NCBI GenBank assembly: GCA_016927755.1
Contig: JAFGLZ010000120.1
Span: 1 to 37,892, forward strand
DNA length: 37,892 nt
Source of the DNA: Phycisphaerae bacterium
GTDB lineage: Bacteria; Planctomycetota; Phycisphaerae; UBA1845; JAFGLZ01
Direction: 5' to 3'
The notes under the pieces are model-generated. The model worked only from the letters and a program-made list of their open reading frames with translations. It was not told the origin of the DNA and searched no databases. Within the stretch, counting starts at the first letter, position 1; each line of letters opens with the position of its first letter. Below, one piece after another: positions 1-7,806 of this stretch. The translations under genes were made by a program, and so were the position numbers.

Positions 1-612
1 ATGGTCCCGAACCAGAAGTTCCCGGGCACGAGCTGGATCGTCCCCGACATCTGGCACGGCGTGGGCCTGCGGGAATTCATCCAGCTCGCCCTGGCAGGCG
101 TGTCCATGCTGATGACGTCGAAGGAAATCCGCCGGGCCAACGACTTCAACTTCACCGCGATCGGTGAGGTGGCGTGCCTGTTCATCGGCATCTTCATCTG
201 CATGCAAGTGCCCATCGAGATCCTCCACGCCGTCGGGCCCAAGCTGCCCGAGTACAACCTGACCAGCCCGAGATTCTTCTTCTGGGCCACGGGCGTGCTG
301 AGCAGCTTCCTGGATAACGCCCCGACCTACGTGGTCTACTTCGAGACGGCCCGGTCGCTCCAATGGGCCAACCCCGACGAGCTGCTGACGCTGACAACGG
401 GCGGACAGATCGCCGTTCCGCTCCTGGTCGCCATCTCCCTCGGGGCCGTCTTCATGGGCGCCAACAGCTACATCGGCAACGGCCCGAACTTCATGGTCAA
501 GAGCATTGCCGAACAATCCGGCGTCAAGATGCCCAGCTTCTTCGGCTATATGGCCTACAGCGTCGGCATTCTGATACCCCTGTTCCTCATCGTGATGCTC
601 GTCTTCCTGTGA
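1..612 (+). CDS. Sodium:proton antiporter / CitMHS-type transporter, C-terminal part
   Basis: This is the C-terminal 203 residues of a polytopic inner-membrane ion transporter of the NhaD/ArsB/CitMHS (IT superfamily) type, which exchanges or cotransports ions across the membrane. Several hydrophobic segments are visible, including residues 24-38, 53-75 and 183-203. Two motifs fit the family: SSFLDNAPTYVVYF (about residue 100) and GANSYIGNGPNFMVKSIAE (about residue 152), like the paired discontinuous-helix motifs of these carriers. Full-length members run well over 400 residues, so the gene begins outside the window and the ATG at base 1 is an internal Met. A terminator follows 35 bases after the stop. 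The transported ion cannot be read from this fragment. Confidence 0.8.
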   Translation: MVPNQKFPGTSWIVPDIWHGVGLREFIQLALAGVSMLMTSKEIRRANDFNFTAIGEVACLFIGIFICMQVPIEILHAVGPKLPEYNLTSPRFFFWATGVLSSFLDNAPTYVVYFETARSLQWANPDELLTLTTGGQIAVPLLVAISLGAVFMGANSYIGNGPNFMVKSIAEQSGVKMPSFFGYMAYSVGILIPLFLIVMLVFL

Positions 613-647
613 TCCCAGACCGTCTGGGACGGAGTTCACGGAATGAA

Positions 648-684
648 AAAGGACCGCCGCGGCCGACTGGCCGGGCGGTCCTTT
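648..684. terminator. Bidirectional intrinsic terminator
   Basis: Perfect 11-base arms AAAGGACCGCC (648-658) and GGCGGTCCTTT (674-684) flank a 15-base GC-rich loop. An A-run lies on the left and a T-run on the right, so it can end both the antiporter gene from the left and the exported-protein gene at 716-1315 from the right. Confidence 0.8.
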
Positions 685-715
685 CCTTGTCAACCTCGTA
701 CCGCCGTCGGCGTAC

Positions 716-1315
716 CTACGCCGATCGACGTCTCACCCAGCCCAACGTGCCGAGCCCAACGACGACGAGCATCGCCGCCGCCGGAGCGGGAATGGGCTGC
801 GTCGCGACCGTGACGCTCAACTCAGACGTGTCGAGCATCGCAGTGGCCCCAAGATGCATCCACCCGCTCCCGTCGAATCCGCCGAGCCGGATCTCCACGG
901 GCAGGCCGTCCAGCCCGCCGGTCGGACCCAGGCCGTAGCTTGGGTTGAGCAGGTCAAACGTCCGAGGGCTGTCGCCCAAGACGGTTCCGAGGTCCGTCCA
1001 ACCGACACCGACCGCATTGATCTCCACCTTCACCCACTCGGCCAGACCCACGCCGGAGAAGTCCAGCGTCAAGTCAACGCCTGTGACCAACCCGTTGTTG
1101 GCGGCGTCCAGCCACTCGGCCGCGCTGTAGCCGCCGACCGACTCATAGGGGTTGCTGTGCGCGTAAGTGAAGGGGATTCCTATCCCCAGGTACGCATAGA
1201 TGTTCTGGTTGAGCGTAAGGGGATCGGAATAGCTCATGTCGGCTTTGGCCTGCCCGACGGTGCCTGCGAGCAGGGCCACCGACACGGCTGCAACCAGGAC
1301 TCCGTATCGTGTCAT
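716..1315 (-). CDS. Exported protein with PEP-CTERM-like sorting tail
   Basis: A secreted protein of 199 residues with no recognisable enzyme domain. The N-terminus MTRYGVLVAAVSVALLAGT reads as a signal peptide ending near QAKA. The C-terminus has IPAPAAAMLVVVGLGTLG followed by WVRRR: a Pro-rich motif, one hydrophobic helix and an Arg cluster, the layout of PEP-CTERM/exosortase tails. The body is rich in Gly, Asp and hydrophobic residues, suggesting a beta fold (inference). The start at 1315 is chosen because GGAGA lies 5 bases upstream; an in-frame start 10 codons earlier lacks this and would spoil the signal peptide. It shares the terminator at 648-684 with the antiporter gene. Role unknown; a surface or matrix protein is likely. 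Confidence 0.75.
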   Translation of the reverse strand: MTRYGVLVAAVSVALLAGTVGQAKADMSYSDPLTLNQNIYAYLGIGIPFTYAHSNPYESVGGYSAAEWLDAANNGLVTGVDLTLDFSGVGLAEWVKVEINAVGVGWTDLGTVLGDSPRTFDLLNPSYGLGPTGGLDGLPVEIRLGGFDGSGWMHLGATAMLDTSELSVTVATQPIPAPAAAMLVVVGLGTLGWVRRRSA

Positions 1316-1441
1316 CGCTATCTCCAAACCGACGCACGCCGTCAAGCAAAGACGGCAGACGCGCGTCCGGTCATCGTTGTTCGCGCCATGAAGGATACGA
1401 TCCCGAGCTAAGCGTGCCGCGGGATCGCATGGAGATACGCG

Positions 1442-2041
1442 CTACGGACAGGACAGACGAGGAGGCCCGCGCGGCCCCACGATGGCAAGTGCTATCTGAG
1501 GATTACGATGTGCAGACCCCCAGGCCGTGTAGCGGTCGATAGTGAAGCGCCGCCCCGAGGGGCGGACGGCGTCGTCAACACCACAGCCGGCCTGGATGGG
1601 GACGAGCGATGCGCGCGTGAAACGATGATCCACGCCCTCCCAGTAGCGCCAGCTCGACAGACTTCCGGCCTGGGAATGCCTCGCGCTGCGCACCAGGCTG
1701 TACGCAGCCATGCTCACGAGGCCCGACAGCACCAGACTCGAGCTATTCGGAGACGGGGGCGCTTTCGCGGCACGCTCCGCGCGAATCGGTTCCTCGGAAT
1801 CGAGCGGACACCCCCCTGCCCCTTCCAGGCAAGAAAGCCCCTCGCCCGGGACCGCCGGGCCGAAGTCTGCCCTGCACCTGAGAGTCGTCAGCGGCGAAAC
1901 ATCCGACGCCAAGACGATCTCAAAGCCTTGATTGTCAATGGGGTAATGCGAGGCCTGTCCCAAGGACATGTCGGCAAGCAGGGGCCCGCTCCCACCCCCC
2001 ACCGCCACAACGATGAGCGCAATATGGACGCGCCTCACCAC
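1442..2041 (-). CDS. Exported protein with internal SSSLVLSGL-type anchor segment
   Basis: A 199-residue protein of unknown function with a signal-like N-terminus (residues 1-24, ending LLADMSLG). A second hydrophobic stretch lies at about residues 99-117, beginning PPSPNSSSLVLSGLVSMAAY and ending with basic LVRSARHS. After it comes WRYWEGVDHRFTRASLVP. From memory, planctomycete hypothetical proteins share a layout of Pro-Ser-Ser, hydrophobic helix, RSAR and an aromatic WYH-type motif; no search was possible. Start is GTG with GGAAGGA 6 bases upstream. The last 30 residues look low in order and may reflect a late frameshift. The four cysteines at 56, 71, 78 and 153 might form disulfides (inference). 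Confidence 0.6.
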   Translation of the reverse strand: MVRRVHIALIVVAVGGGSGPLLADMSLGQASHYPIDNQGFEIVLASDVSPLTTLRCRADFGPAVPGEGLSCLEGAGGCPLDSEEPIRAERAAKAPPSPNSSSLVLSGLVSMAAYSLVRSARHSQAGSLSSWRYWEGVDHRFTRASLVPIQAGCGVDDAVRPSGRRFTIDRYTAWGSAHRNPQIALAIVGPRGPPRLSCP

Positions 2042-2089
2042 AGGCCATCCTTCCGCCCAGCGCAGACCGACAAAGTGACTGATATCAGA

Positions 2090-2118
2090 AATCTAACACA
2101 TGAAACGGCAGACGACAA
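2090..2118 (-). promoter_or_regulatory. Sigma70-type promoter for the 1442-2041 gene
   Basis: On the minus strand TTGTCG (2118-2113) and TAGATT (2095-2090) are separated by 17 bases. The predicted transcript start is about 40 bases upstream of the GTG start. Confidence 0.5.
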
Positions 2119-2251
2119 GTCAATGCGGATACAAAAGCACCAGTGAATTCCCCGCCATGTAAGTCATTCCGCCCCGCGGAGCGAGGCATCGTGGACCATG
2201 GAAGACGGCCCCGGCGGGCCTGCGCCGCATGAGATCGAAGAGGTGGCCCCC

Positions 2252-2287
2252 AAAAGACAACCGCCCCGAACGGCTGTCCGGGGCGGT
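2252..2287 (-). terminator. Intrinsic terminator for the 2320-3006 gene
   Basis: Nine-base arms ACCGCCCCG (2260-2268) and CGGGGCGGT (2279-2287) form a hairpin. On the minus strand it is followed by TTGTCTTTT. It lies 33 bases past the stop of the 2320-3006 gene. Confidence 0.75.
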
Positions 2288-2319
2288 CCTTTCGCTTCAG
2301 AGCTTTCTATGACGCTAGA

Positions 2320-3006
2320 TCAGGCAAACCGTCGCCGCACGTAGCCGACCCCTGCCAGTCCGATCATTCCGAGAAGAGCGGCGCCCGGAGCGGGAACGTG
2401 CGTCATCACCAACTGATCCTGCTTGTGGCCGGTCCCGTCGGCATTGGCGTATAGGTTCATGACGCGAACCGATCCGATGCTGTTGCCCGCGTGGGCGGCC
2501 GCGTCGGCAAGAAACAGGTCGACGAGATTGCGTTCCGTCCCGTTCAGATCGAGGTACTTGTTGGTGATCTCCTGCTCGAGATACCAGATCGCGTTCTGCA
2601 ACGCGTTGGCCGAGTGCTTCCTGCCGTTGCCCGTGCCGTAGTCGTACCCGTTCAGGTTCCCCTCAACGAACTGCTGGTACAGATACGCCGTCTCGTTGCC
2701 GATCGGGTCCGGGTTCGGGCCTCCGCCGCCGGTGACCGCCTCGTCGTTGAGCTCGACGTAGTAGGTCGTGTTGAAACCGATGGTCTCGGTCCTCTCCAGA
2801 CAGAACGACTCGAACCGGCCCTGCGGGTCGAGCCCCGTCCCAACGGGAGTGAAGCTGAAGTTCGAGTACTGCACGAGGAACTCGCCTCCGCCGTTGGATC
2901 CGTAGCTGTCGAACAGCTTCACCGTCGACGTCAGATCAGCCATCGCGGGCGAGGCCAACAAGGCAAGACACGCAACCGCGGGCACCACAATCGAAGACCT
3001 ACTCAT
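2320..3006 (-). CDS. Putative thioester-domain surface protein with PEP-CTERM-like tail (copy 1)
   Basis: A 228-residue exported protein. The signal peptide spans residues 1-23 (ending SPAMA). The body has two motifs matching the pair that forms an internal Cys-Gln thioester in TED adhesin domains: FESFCLE with Cys69, and ALQNAIWYLE with Gln137 and Trp141, near the family pattern of a hydrophobic residue, Gln, two residues, then hydrophobic/aromatic. Between them lie YYVELN and AYLYQQF. The C-terminus is VPAPGAALLGMIGLAGVGY followed by VRRRFA, a PEP-CTERM-like sorting tail. Start is fixed by GGAGGG 7 bases upstream of ATG. Copy 2 at 3461-4147 has exactly the same length and the same motifs. 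Thioester formation is inferred from motif only; known TEDs bind covalently to host or matrix amines. Confidence 0.75.
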   Translation of the reverse strand: MSRSSIVVPAVACLALLASPAMADLTSTVKLFDSYGSNGGGEFLVQYSNFSFTPVGTGLDPQGRFESFCLERTETIGFNTTYYVELNDEAVTGGGGPNPDPIGNETAYLYQQFVEGNLNGYDYGTGNGRKHSANALQNAIWYLEQEITNKYLDLNGTERNLVDLFLADAAAHAGNSIGSVRVMNLYANADGTGHKQDQLVMTHVPAPGAALLGMIGLAGVGYVRRRFA

Positions 3007-3390
3007 GTTCCATCCCTCCTATTTCGTCTCACGCGACTCGCGTTTCGCGGGTGCGTGATCTTGGGACCCAGAGGACACCGCTGCCCGGCCCCAATCAGCC
3101 GGATGAGCGTTCACTTACGGGAATTTGATGCCTTACGAGGCTGGAAGGTTCTACGTTGAGTACTTTTCCCCCGTGACTTCCCCGTCGAGCCGATTGACTC
3201 GCGACATCGATCAACTCTAGCGCTACCGGGTCAGGAGGTCAAATCATCGAGGCGTGCAAACGCGGGCAACCGGCGTCCGATAAGAACGCGTCTGCCGTTA
3301 TCGAACCTCACCATGCCTCGGTAGCCGACCGGAGGGGGATCTTATCGGCCAGCGTGGAATGGCCAAACGCCGCCGCATTCAAACTCGGCG
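3007..3390. other. Intergenic region upstream of copy 1
   Basis: About 380 bases with no supported gene. It must hold the promoter of the 2320-3006 gene on the minus strand, but I saw no convincing -35/-10 pair. Confidence 0.5.
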
Positions 3391-3391
3391 C

Positions 3392-3427
3392 AAAAAAAAG
3401 CGGGTCGCCACGAGATTCGGCGACCCG
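3392..3427 (-). terminator. Intrinsic terminator for the 3461-4147 gene
   Basis: Perfect 9-base arms CGGGTCGCC (3401-3409) and GGCGACCCG (3419-3427). On the minus strand the hairpin is followed directly by a run of eight T (3399-3392). It lies 33 bases past the stop of the upstream gene. Confidence 0.88.
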
Positions 3428-3460
3428 TTCATTCATGTCTAGGGGGCTCGCCCAGAAGCT

Positions 3461-4147
3461 TCAAGCGAACCAACGTCGCGACCAACCCACCAGGCCCAGA
3501 CCGATCATGCCCAGAACCGCCGCGCCGGGGGCAGGAATCATCGGCCCCATCACGAGCATGTCCTGCTTCTTGCACGTCCCGTCAGCGTACACGTACAGGT
3601 TCATCACCAAGACGTTGCCGATGGAACTGCCGGCGTTAAGGTCCGCATCCGCCAGCATGGCGTCGATGAGGTCCTTGGTGGACTGACTGAGAATGCCTTC
3701 ATAGGGATCCGCGATCTCACCTTGGATGTACCACATCGCGTTCTGCATCGCGTTGGCCGAGCGGACACGGTCCGTGCCCGTTCCGTAATCGTACAGCGAG
3801 TACGTCCCGCCGAGCATTTGCTCGTAGAGATAGGCCGTCCGTGGATCGAGCGGCTCCCCCGCGGGGCCTTGTCCGCCCTCGATAATCCTGTCGTTGAACT
3901 CGACGTAGTAGGACAACCCCGTGGTGACCCCTTCCCCCAGCTCCAAGCAGAACGTCTCGAACCGGCCGAGCCCGTCCTGTCCCAGGCTCACCGGCGTGAA
4001 GCCGAAGCCGGAGTAGTCACACAGGAACTCACCACCACCCACCGTGCCGTAACTGTTGTCCGGCGTCACCATGGCCGTGAGATCCGCCAGAGCCGGCATG
4101 GAAAGCAGCCCGACACACACCGTGGCGCACAAAATGGCCCGTCTCAT
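3461..4147 (-). CDS. Putative thioester-domain surface protein with PEP-CTERM-like tail (copy 2)
   Basis: Paralogue of the 2320-3006 product, also 228 residues. The signal peptide MRRAILCATVCVGLLSMPALA is followed by DLTAMV, matching DLTSTV of copy 1. The candidate thioester residues are Cys67 in FETFCLE and Gln135 in AMQNAMWYI (Trp139). Other shared blocks are GGGEFL near residue 38, YYVEFN, TAYLYEQ, YDYGTGT and the end VMNLYVYADGT. The tail IPAPGAAVLGMIGLGLVGW is followed by SRRWFA. Extra cysteines (43 and 192) could pair. The start is chosen for GGGAGG just upstream; an earlier in-frame start would add 14 residues before the signal peptide. It has its own promoter and terminator, so it is a single-gene unit that probably arose by tandem duplication. 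Confidence 0.75.
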   Translation of the reverse strand: MRRAILCATVCVGLLSMPALADLTAMVTPDNSYGTVGGGEFLCDYSGFGFTPVSLGQDGLGRFETFCLELGEGVTTGLSYYVEFNDRIIEGGQGPAGEPLDPRTAYLYEQMLGGTYSLYDYGTGTDRVRSANAMQNAMWYIQGEIADPYEGILSQSTKDLIDAMLADADLNAGSSIGNVLVMNLYVYADGTCKKQDMLVMGPMIPAPGAAVLGMIGLGLVGWSRRWFA

Positions 4148-4242
4148 ATCTTTCCTCCCAACAACCCCCTGCTTCAAAGGCCGATCCACCGTTCCAGCGG
4201 ATCAGAGCAGGGAAAGTCCGTCCTCCAATATCTACACCATCC

Positions 4243-4271
4243 AGCTTAATCCGCCAGGAAAGACGTGTCAA
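4243..4271 (-). promoter_or_regulatory. Sigma70-type promoter for the 3461-4147 gene
   Basis: On the minus strand a perfect TTGACA (4271-4266), a 17-base spacer and TAAGCT (4248-4243). The predicted leader is about 90 bases. Confidence 0.55.
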
Positions 4272-4390
4272 ACACTATATTCGCAAACCTAATCATTGAG
4301 TAAGTCGGCTAGGACACGCCTGCCTCCATACCTCCGCCCCGTCTTCGCGCGTGTTGAACTCCGCCCGTGGGCGGCAGGATCCGATCCCGC

Positions 4391-7300
4391 TCACCGCGCC
4401 AGTACGCTCAGCCCGAAGTCAACGAATTGACCTCCCCCCGTCTGGCGACAGCGGACGGCCAGCAAGTTCTTGCCCTTGCGGAGGTAACCTGCTACCTCAG
4501 CGCTCAGCGTCTCCGTGGTATAGTCCGTCCGGTAGCCCTTGCGCCGCAGAATATCGTGCCCGTTCAGGTAGACCGTGATGTCCTCATCATGGTGGAACCT
4601 GAGGATCGCCGCCCGGCCCACCGGGTCCCCCGGCAACTCGAAGGTCTTCCGCAGCCAGATCGCCGACGTCTCCCACGCCGTCCCGATACGGGCGCCCGGG
4701 GTGCCGGCCCTCCCGAAGCCCCCGCGTCCCTCCTGCCACGACGAATCGTCGAACGATGCGCCGAACCACTCTCCCTGGGGGCTCTTCGTCGTGTATCGCC
4801 ACGTCGACCCGCCCTCCAGGGCCGTGGGCACTACGGGCAACCACTTCAGCGCCGCCGCCTTCCGGTCGAGCTTGAGCGTCAGCGGCTTTCGCGAAACGAA
4901 GATTAGTGTCGGATCCGTGGGGTACCGGCCGAGACGGTCGCCGAATATGGCAAGTCCGCCGCGATGCTCGGCCCCCGCGGGAACGCGGAGCGTCAGCTCC
5001 AAGGCCGGTACGATCCCGGCGGACGAGGCTGCGATCACCTTCGCCATAATCCGCCTGAGCACCTCCCGCTCGATCACGATCGACTCGAGGTAACCGTAGC
5101 TTCCCGAGTCGTAGCCGTGGACGTGCGACAGCACGCCGCGCGCATCGGCGGGATCGTCCGCCAGCGTGCGACGCCCGATGACCTCTCCGCCCAGGAGGAC
5201 CTCCACGTCCGTGGGAGACTTGCGGGCCTGCGTCTGCGGGTAATTGTGGTTGCCCTTCGGACCGGGCCAGTCGTACTTGGCCTTTCCCGCCCGCGCCGCC
5301 ATCTCGGCAAGCAGGCTGATCTGCACAACGTACCTCGGATCCACGCCGTCCGGCCAGGCAATCCGGTAAGTGATCTCCCCGCTCCCCTCGAATGCCCGCT
5401 TGTCGAGCGCCAGGGCGTCCGGCGGCGAGATCGGCGGCGGCCACGAGACCTCCTCCAGCATGGGGTCCCAGCGGACCGCCACGGTTCGCGGATCGAGCAC
5501 CTCGACCCGCCCCTGAGGTCCCTCGAACACGTCGAGGTTGACGTAGTTCCGCGCCACGACGCGACCGTCCGGCGCGAGCACACAACACCACAGAGCCGCT
5601 ACCATCTGCTCGTTGGGCAGCTTGATCCGGATCGTCGGCAGCGGGATCACGGCATACTGCTTCGGAATGAACTCAACACGCCCCGCCCCAAGCCCCTCGC
5701 TCGGGTTGCCGAACCGGTCGACGCCGTCGAACTGCCAAACCAACTTGGCCCTGTCCAGACGTTGGCGCGAGAAGTGACTGAACGATAGCGGCACCTCCAC
5801 GGTATCCCCCGGCTTCCGCGTCGGGCAGGGAGGGCTGTCCATACAGATGAAGTCGGCCGCAAAGATGTCGGCCACCTTCATCTCCGGGCAGAAGGCGTCG
5901 TAGCCGAACTCCTTGGCCGAGCGGTCGTAGTTGACGATTCCGTTGTGCTCCCATTCGATGTCCGTAAGCTCGGTATAGACATAGCCGCAGATCTTCGGAT
6001 AGCGCCGCAGCTCGTTGGTAAGGAACTTCAGGCACCAGGAAATGTCCGCGTCGCCGGAGCCCGCGCCGATCCCGCCGTACTCGCTGTTGATCAGCGGCTC
6101 GATGCCCTGTTTGCGCCCCTTGACGTAGTTGAAGCTCGAACTTGCATGGGTGCTATCCACCACATTCTTGATGTGCGCGCGAGCGGCCTCGTAGCTGTTG
6201 ATGTAGAAGTGCCAACTGTTGATGTCGGTGACCACGTGGTCGGAGCGGCAGGGCGAGTTGTCCTCGCAGAGCCGGGTCGGGTCCAGCTTCTTCGTCTCGC
6301 GATACAACGCCTCGATCCACGCGTCCCAGACGTCGTCGTGACGGATGCCCCACGTCTCGTTGAAGAGAACCCACGCGATGATGGACGGGTGGTTGAAGTC
6401 CCGGCGGATCGCCCCCCGCCACGTGTTCTCCCAATTGCAGCGCTTCTCCCCCTGCGGCGGATGCGACCCGAGGTTGGGTATGTCCGCGAGAATCAGGACG
6501 CCCAGCTTGTCGGCCCAGTAGAGTCGCCGGGGCTCTTCCGTCTTGATGTGGATCCGTAGGCCGTTCAGGCCCGACTGCTTGGCGATCTCCATGTCGCGAC
6601 GCAGAAACGCGTCCGACGGCGCCGTGTAGAGGCCTTCGGGATTGAAGCTCTGATCCAGGGCCGTCCTCAGGTAGATCGGCTCGCCGTTGAGCAGAATGTA
6701 CTCATAGGGCAGCTTCCGCCACTTGCCTCGCGAGACTTCGCGAAGCCCGAAATACGTTCGTGCCACATCGACGGTCTTGCCACTCCTGGCCTCGACGACG
6801 GCCTCGTACAGGTTCGGCGAATCGGGATGCCACAGCTTCGGCTGGCGCACGCGGACGGTCACACCCGCCGACCCCTTGCCGCCGCTCAAGCGGGTCCTGG
6901 TCGTCGCGGCCGGAAACGCGTCGGACTCGGACCGAACCGTCACCTCCACCTCATCGGCCGCGTCGCCACGGAGGTCGAGCTCGAACGAGGCCGCCCCGCC
7001 CTTGACGTCAGGAAGGACTCGAAAGTAGTCGATGTGGGCCGCCGGGCGGGCCTCGAGCCAGACGGTCTGCCAGATGCCTCCGGTCGGCGTGTACCAGCCC
7101 TCCTGCTTGCCCTTCGGGTACGACGGGCTGCCGAGATCGACCGCGCGAACCACGAGTTGCTGCGACTTGCCCCACGCCACGCGATCAGTGATGTCGAACT
7201 CGAACGGAGTATACGCCACCTTGTTCTCGCCCAGGCGCGTCCCGTCAAGCCATACCACCGCCTCCTGATCCACCGCATCGAAGCGAAGGAAGACCCGCCG

Positions 7301-7630
7301 CCCCTTCCACTCCGGCGGAACGGTGATCTCCCGGCGATACCAGCCGACACCGTCCTTCACCGCCGCCACGCCCGAAAGCCGGCTCTGCCACGGGAACGGC
7401 ACGACGATCTTCTTGTCGAACGTGACGTCCTTCGGGTCCTCGCCGGGCTTGTCCAGCAAGGCAAAGTCCCATGTGCCGTTCAGGCTTAACCACGCGTCTC
7501 GCTGGAAACCGGGACGCGGATGCTCGGGTCGAGGAACCGGGCTCGCCGAGAGCCCGTGGGTGCACGCCACCAGCAATGCCAGAACGATTGGACCCGCGAC
7601 CGCACGACTGATGTTCACGCTGCGCATCAT
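4391..7630 (-). CDS. Exported glycoside hydrolase family 2 enzyme (beta-galactosidase/glucuronidase type)
   Basis: A large secreted glycosidase of about 1,079 residues hydrolysing a beta-linked sugar in an exported or ingested polysaccharide. The N-terminus has a signal ending LALLVAC (lipobox LVAC at residues 20-23), so a lipoprotein is likely. The sugar-binding jelly-roll starts near residue 48 (SLNGTWDF); an immunoglobulin-like domain and a TIM barrel follow. Catalytic residues are visible: the acid/base Glu425 in VLFNETWG after NHPSIIAW, and the nucleophile Glu517 in LINSEYGG. The last ~150 residues (from STWRYTT, with VYLNGHDIL) look like a second galactose-binding-like domain, which lengthens it beyond classical enzymes. 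Two adjacent ATGs follow GGGAG; the second (7627) has the better spacing. The exact substrate cannot be read. Confidence 0.88.
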   Translation of the reverse strand: MMRSVNISRAVAGPIVLALLVACTHGLSASPVPRPEHPRPGFQRDAWLSLNGTWDFALLDKPGEDPKDVTFDKKIVVPFPWQSRLSGVAAVKDGVGWYRREITVPPEWKGRRVFLRFDAVDQEAVVWLDGTRLGENKVAYTPFEFDITDRVAWGKSQQLVVRAVDLGSPSYPKGKQEGWYTPTGGIWQTVWLEARPAAHIDYFRVLPDVKGGAASFELDLRGDAADEVEVTVRSESDAFPAATTRTRLSGGKGSAGVTVRVRQPKLWHPDSPNLYEAVVEARSGKTVDVARTYFGLREVSRGKWRKLPYEYILLNGEPIYLRTALDQSFNPEGLYTAPSDAFLRRDMEIAKQSGLNGLRIHIKTEEPRRLYWADKLGVLILADIPNLGSHPPQGEKRCNWENTWRGAIRRDFNHPSIIAWVLFNETWGIRHDDVWDAWIEALYRETKKLDPTRLCEDNSPCRSDHVVTDINSWHFYINSYEAARAHIKNVVDSTHASSSFNYVKGRKQGIEPLINSEYGGIGAGSGDADISWCLKFLTNELRRYPKICGYVYTELTDIEWEHNGIVNYDRSAKEFGYDAFCPEMKVADIFAADFICMDSPPCPTRKPGDTVEVPLSFSHFSRQRLDRAKLVWQFDGVDRFGNPSEGLGAGRVEFIPKQYAVIPLPTIRIKLPNEQMVAALWCCVLAPDGRVVARNYVNLDVFEGPQGRVEVLDPRTVAVRWDPMLEEVSWPPPISPPDALALDKRAFEGSGEITYRIAWPDGVDPRYVVQISLLAEMAARAGKAKYDWPGPKGNHNYPQTQARKSPTDVEVLLGGEVIGRRTLADDPADARGVLSHVHGYDSGSYGYLESIVIEREVLRRIMAKVIAASSAGIVPALELTLRVPAGAEHRGGLAIFGDRLGRYPTDPTLIFVSRKPLTLKLDRKAAALKWLPVVPTALEGGSTWRYTTKSPQGEWFGASFDDSSWQEGRGGFGRAGTPGARIGTAWETSAIWLRKTFELPGDPVGRAAILRFHHDEDITVYLNGHDILRRKGYRTDYTTETLSAEVAGYLRKGKNLLAVRCRQTGGGQFVDFGLSVLAR

Positions 7631-7806
7631 GATTCTCCCACACCTGACCCGCGTCGCCGCGATCAGGACAAGACATGCGCACGATAGCGAGAGAGTGTGG
7701 CGATATCGAGATGCGAAGCCTTGGCGGCCGTCTCGGGTCGGACTCCGCCGTCTGCCGCGGCCATCCCTCTCTGCTTCCTGTGCAGCCTGAAAGCCTGCGG
7801 CAGCAC

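Noticed and set aside
1..3. ATG at base 1 as a real start codon
   Set aside because: The protein is far shorter than its family and begins inside a transporter; the gene is cut by the window edge.
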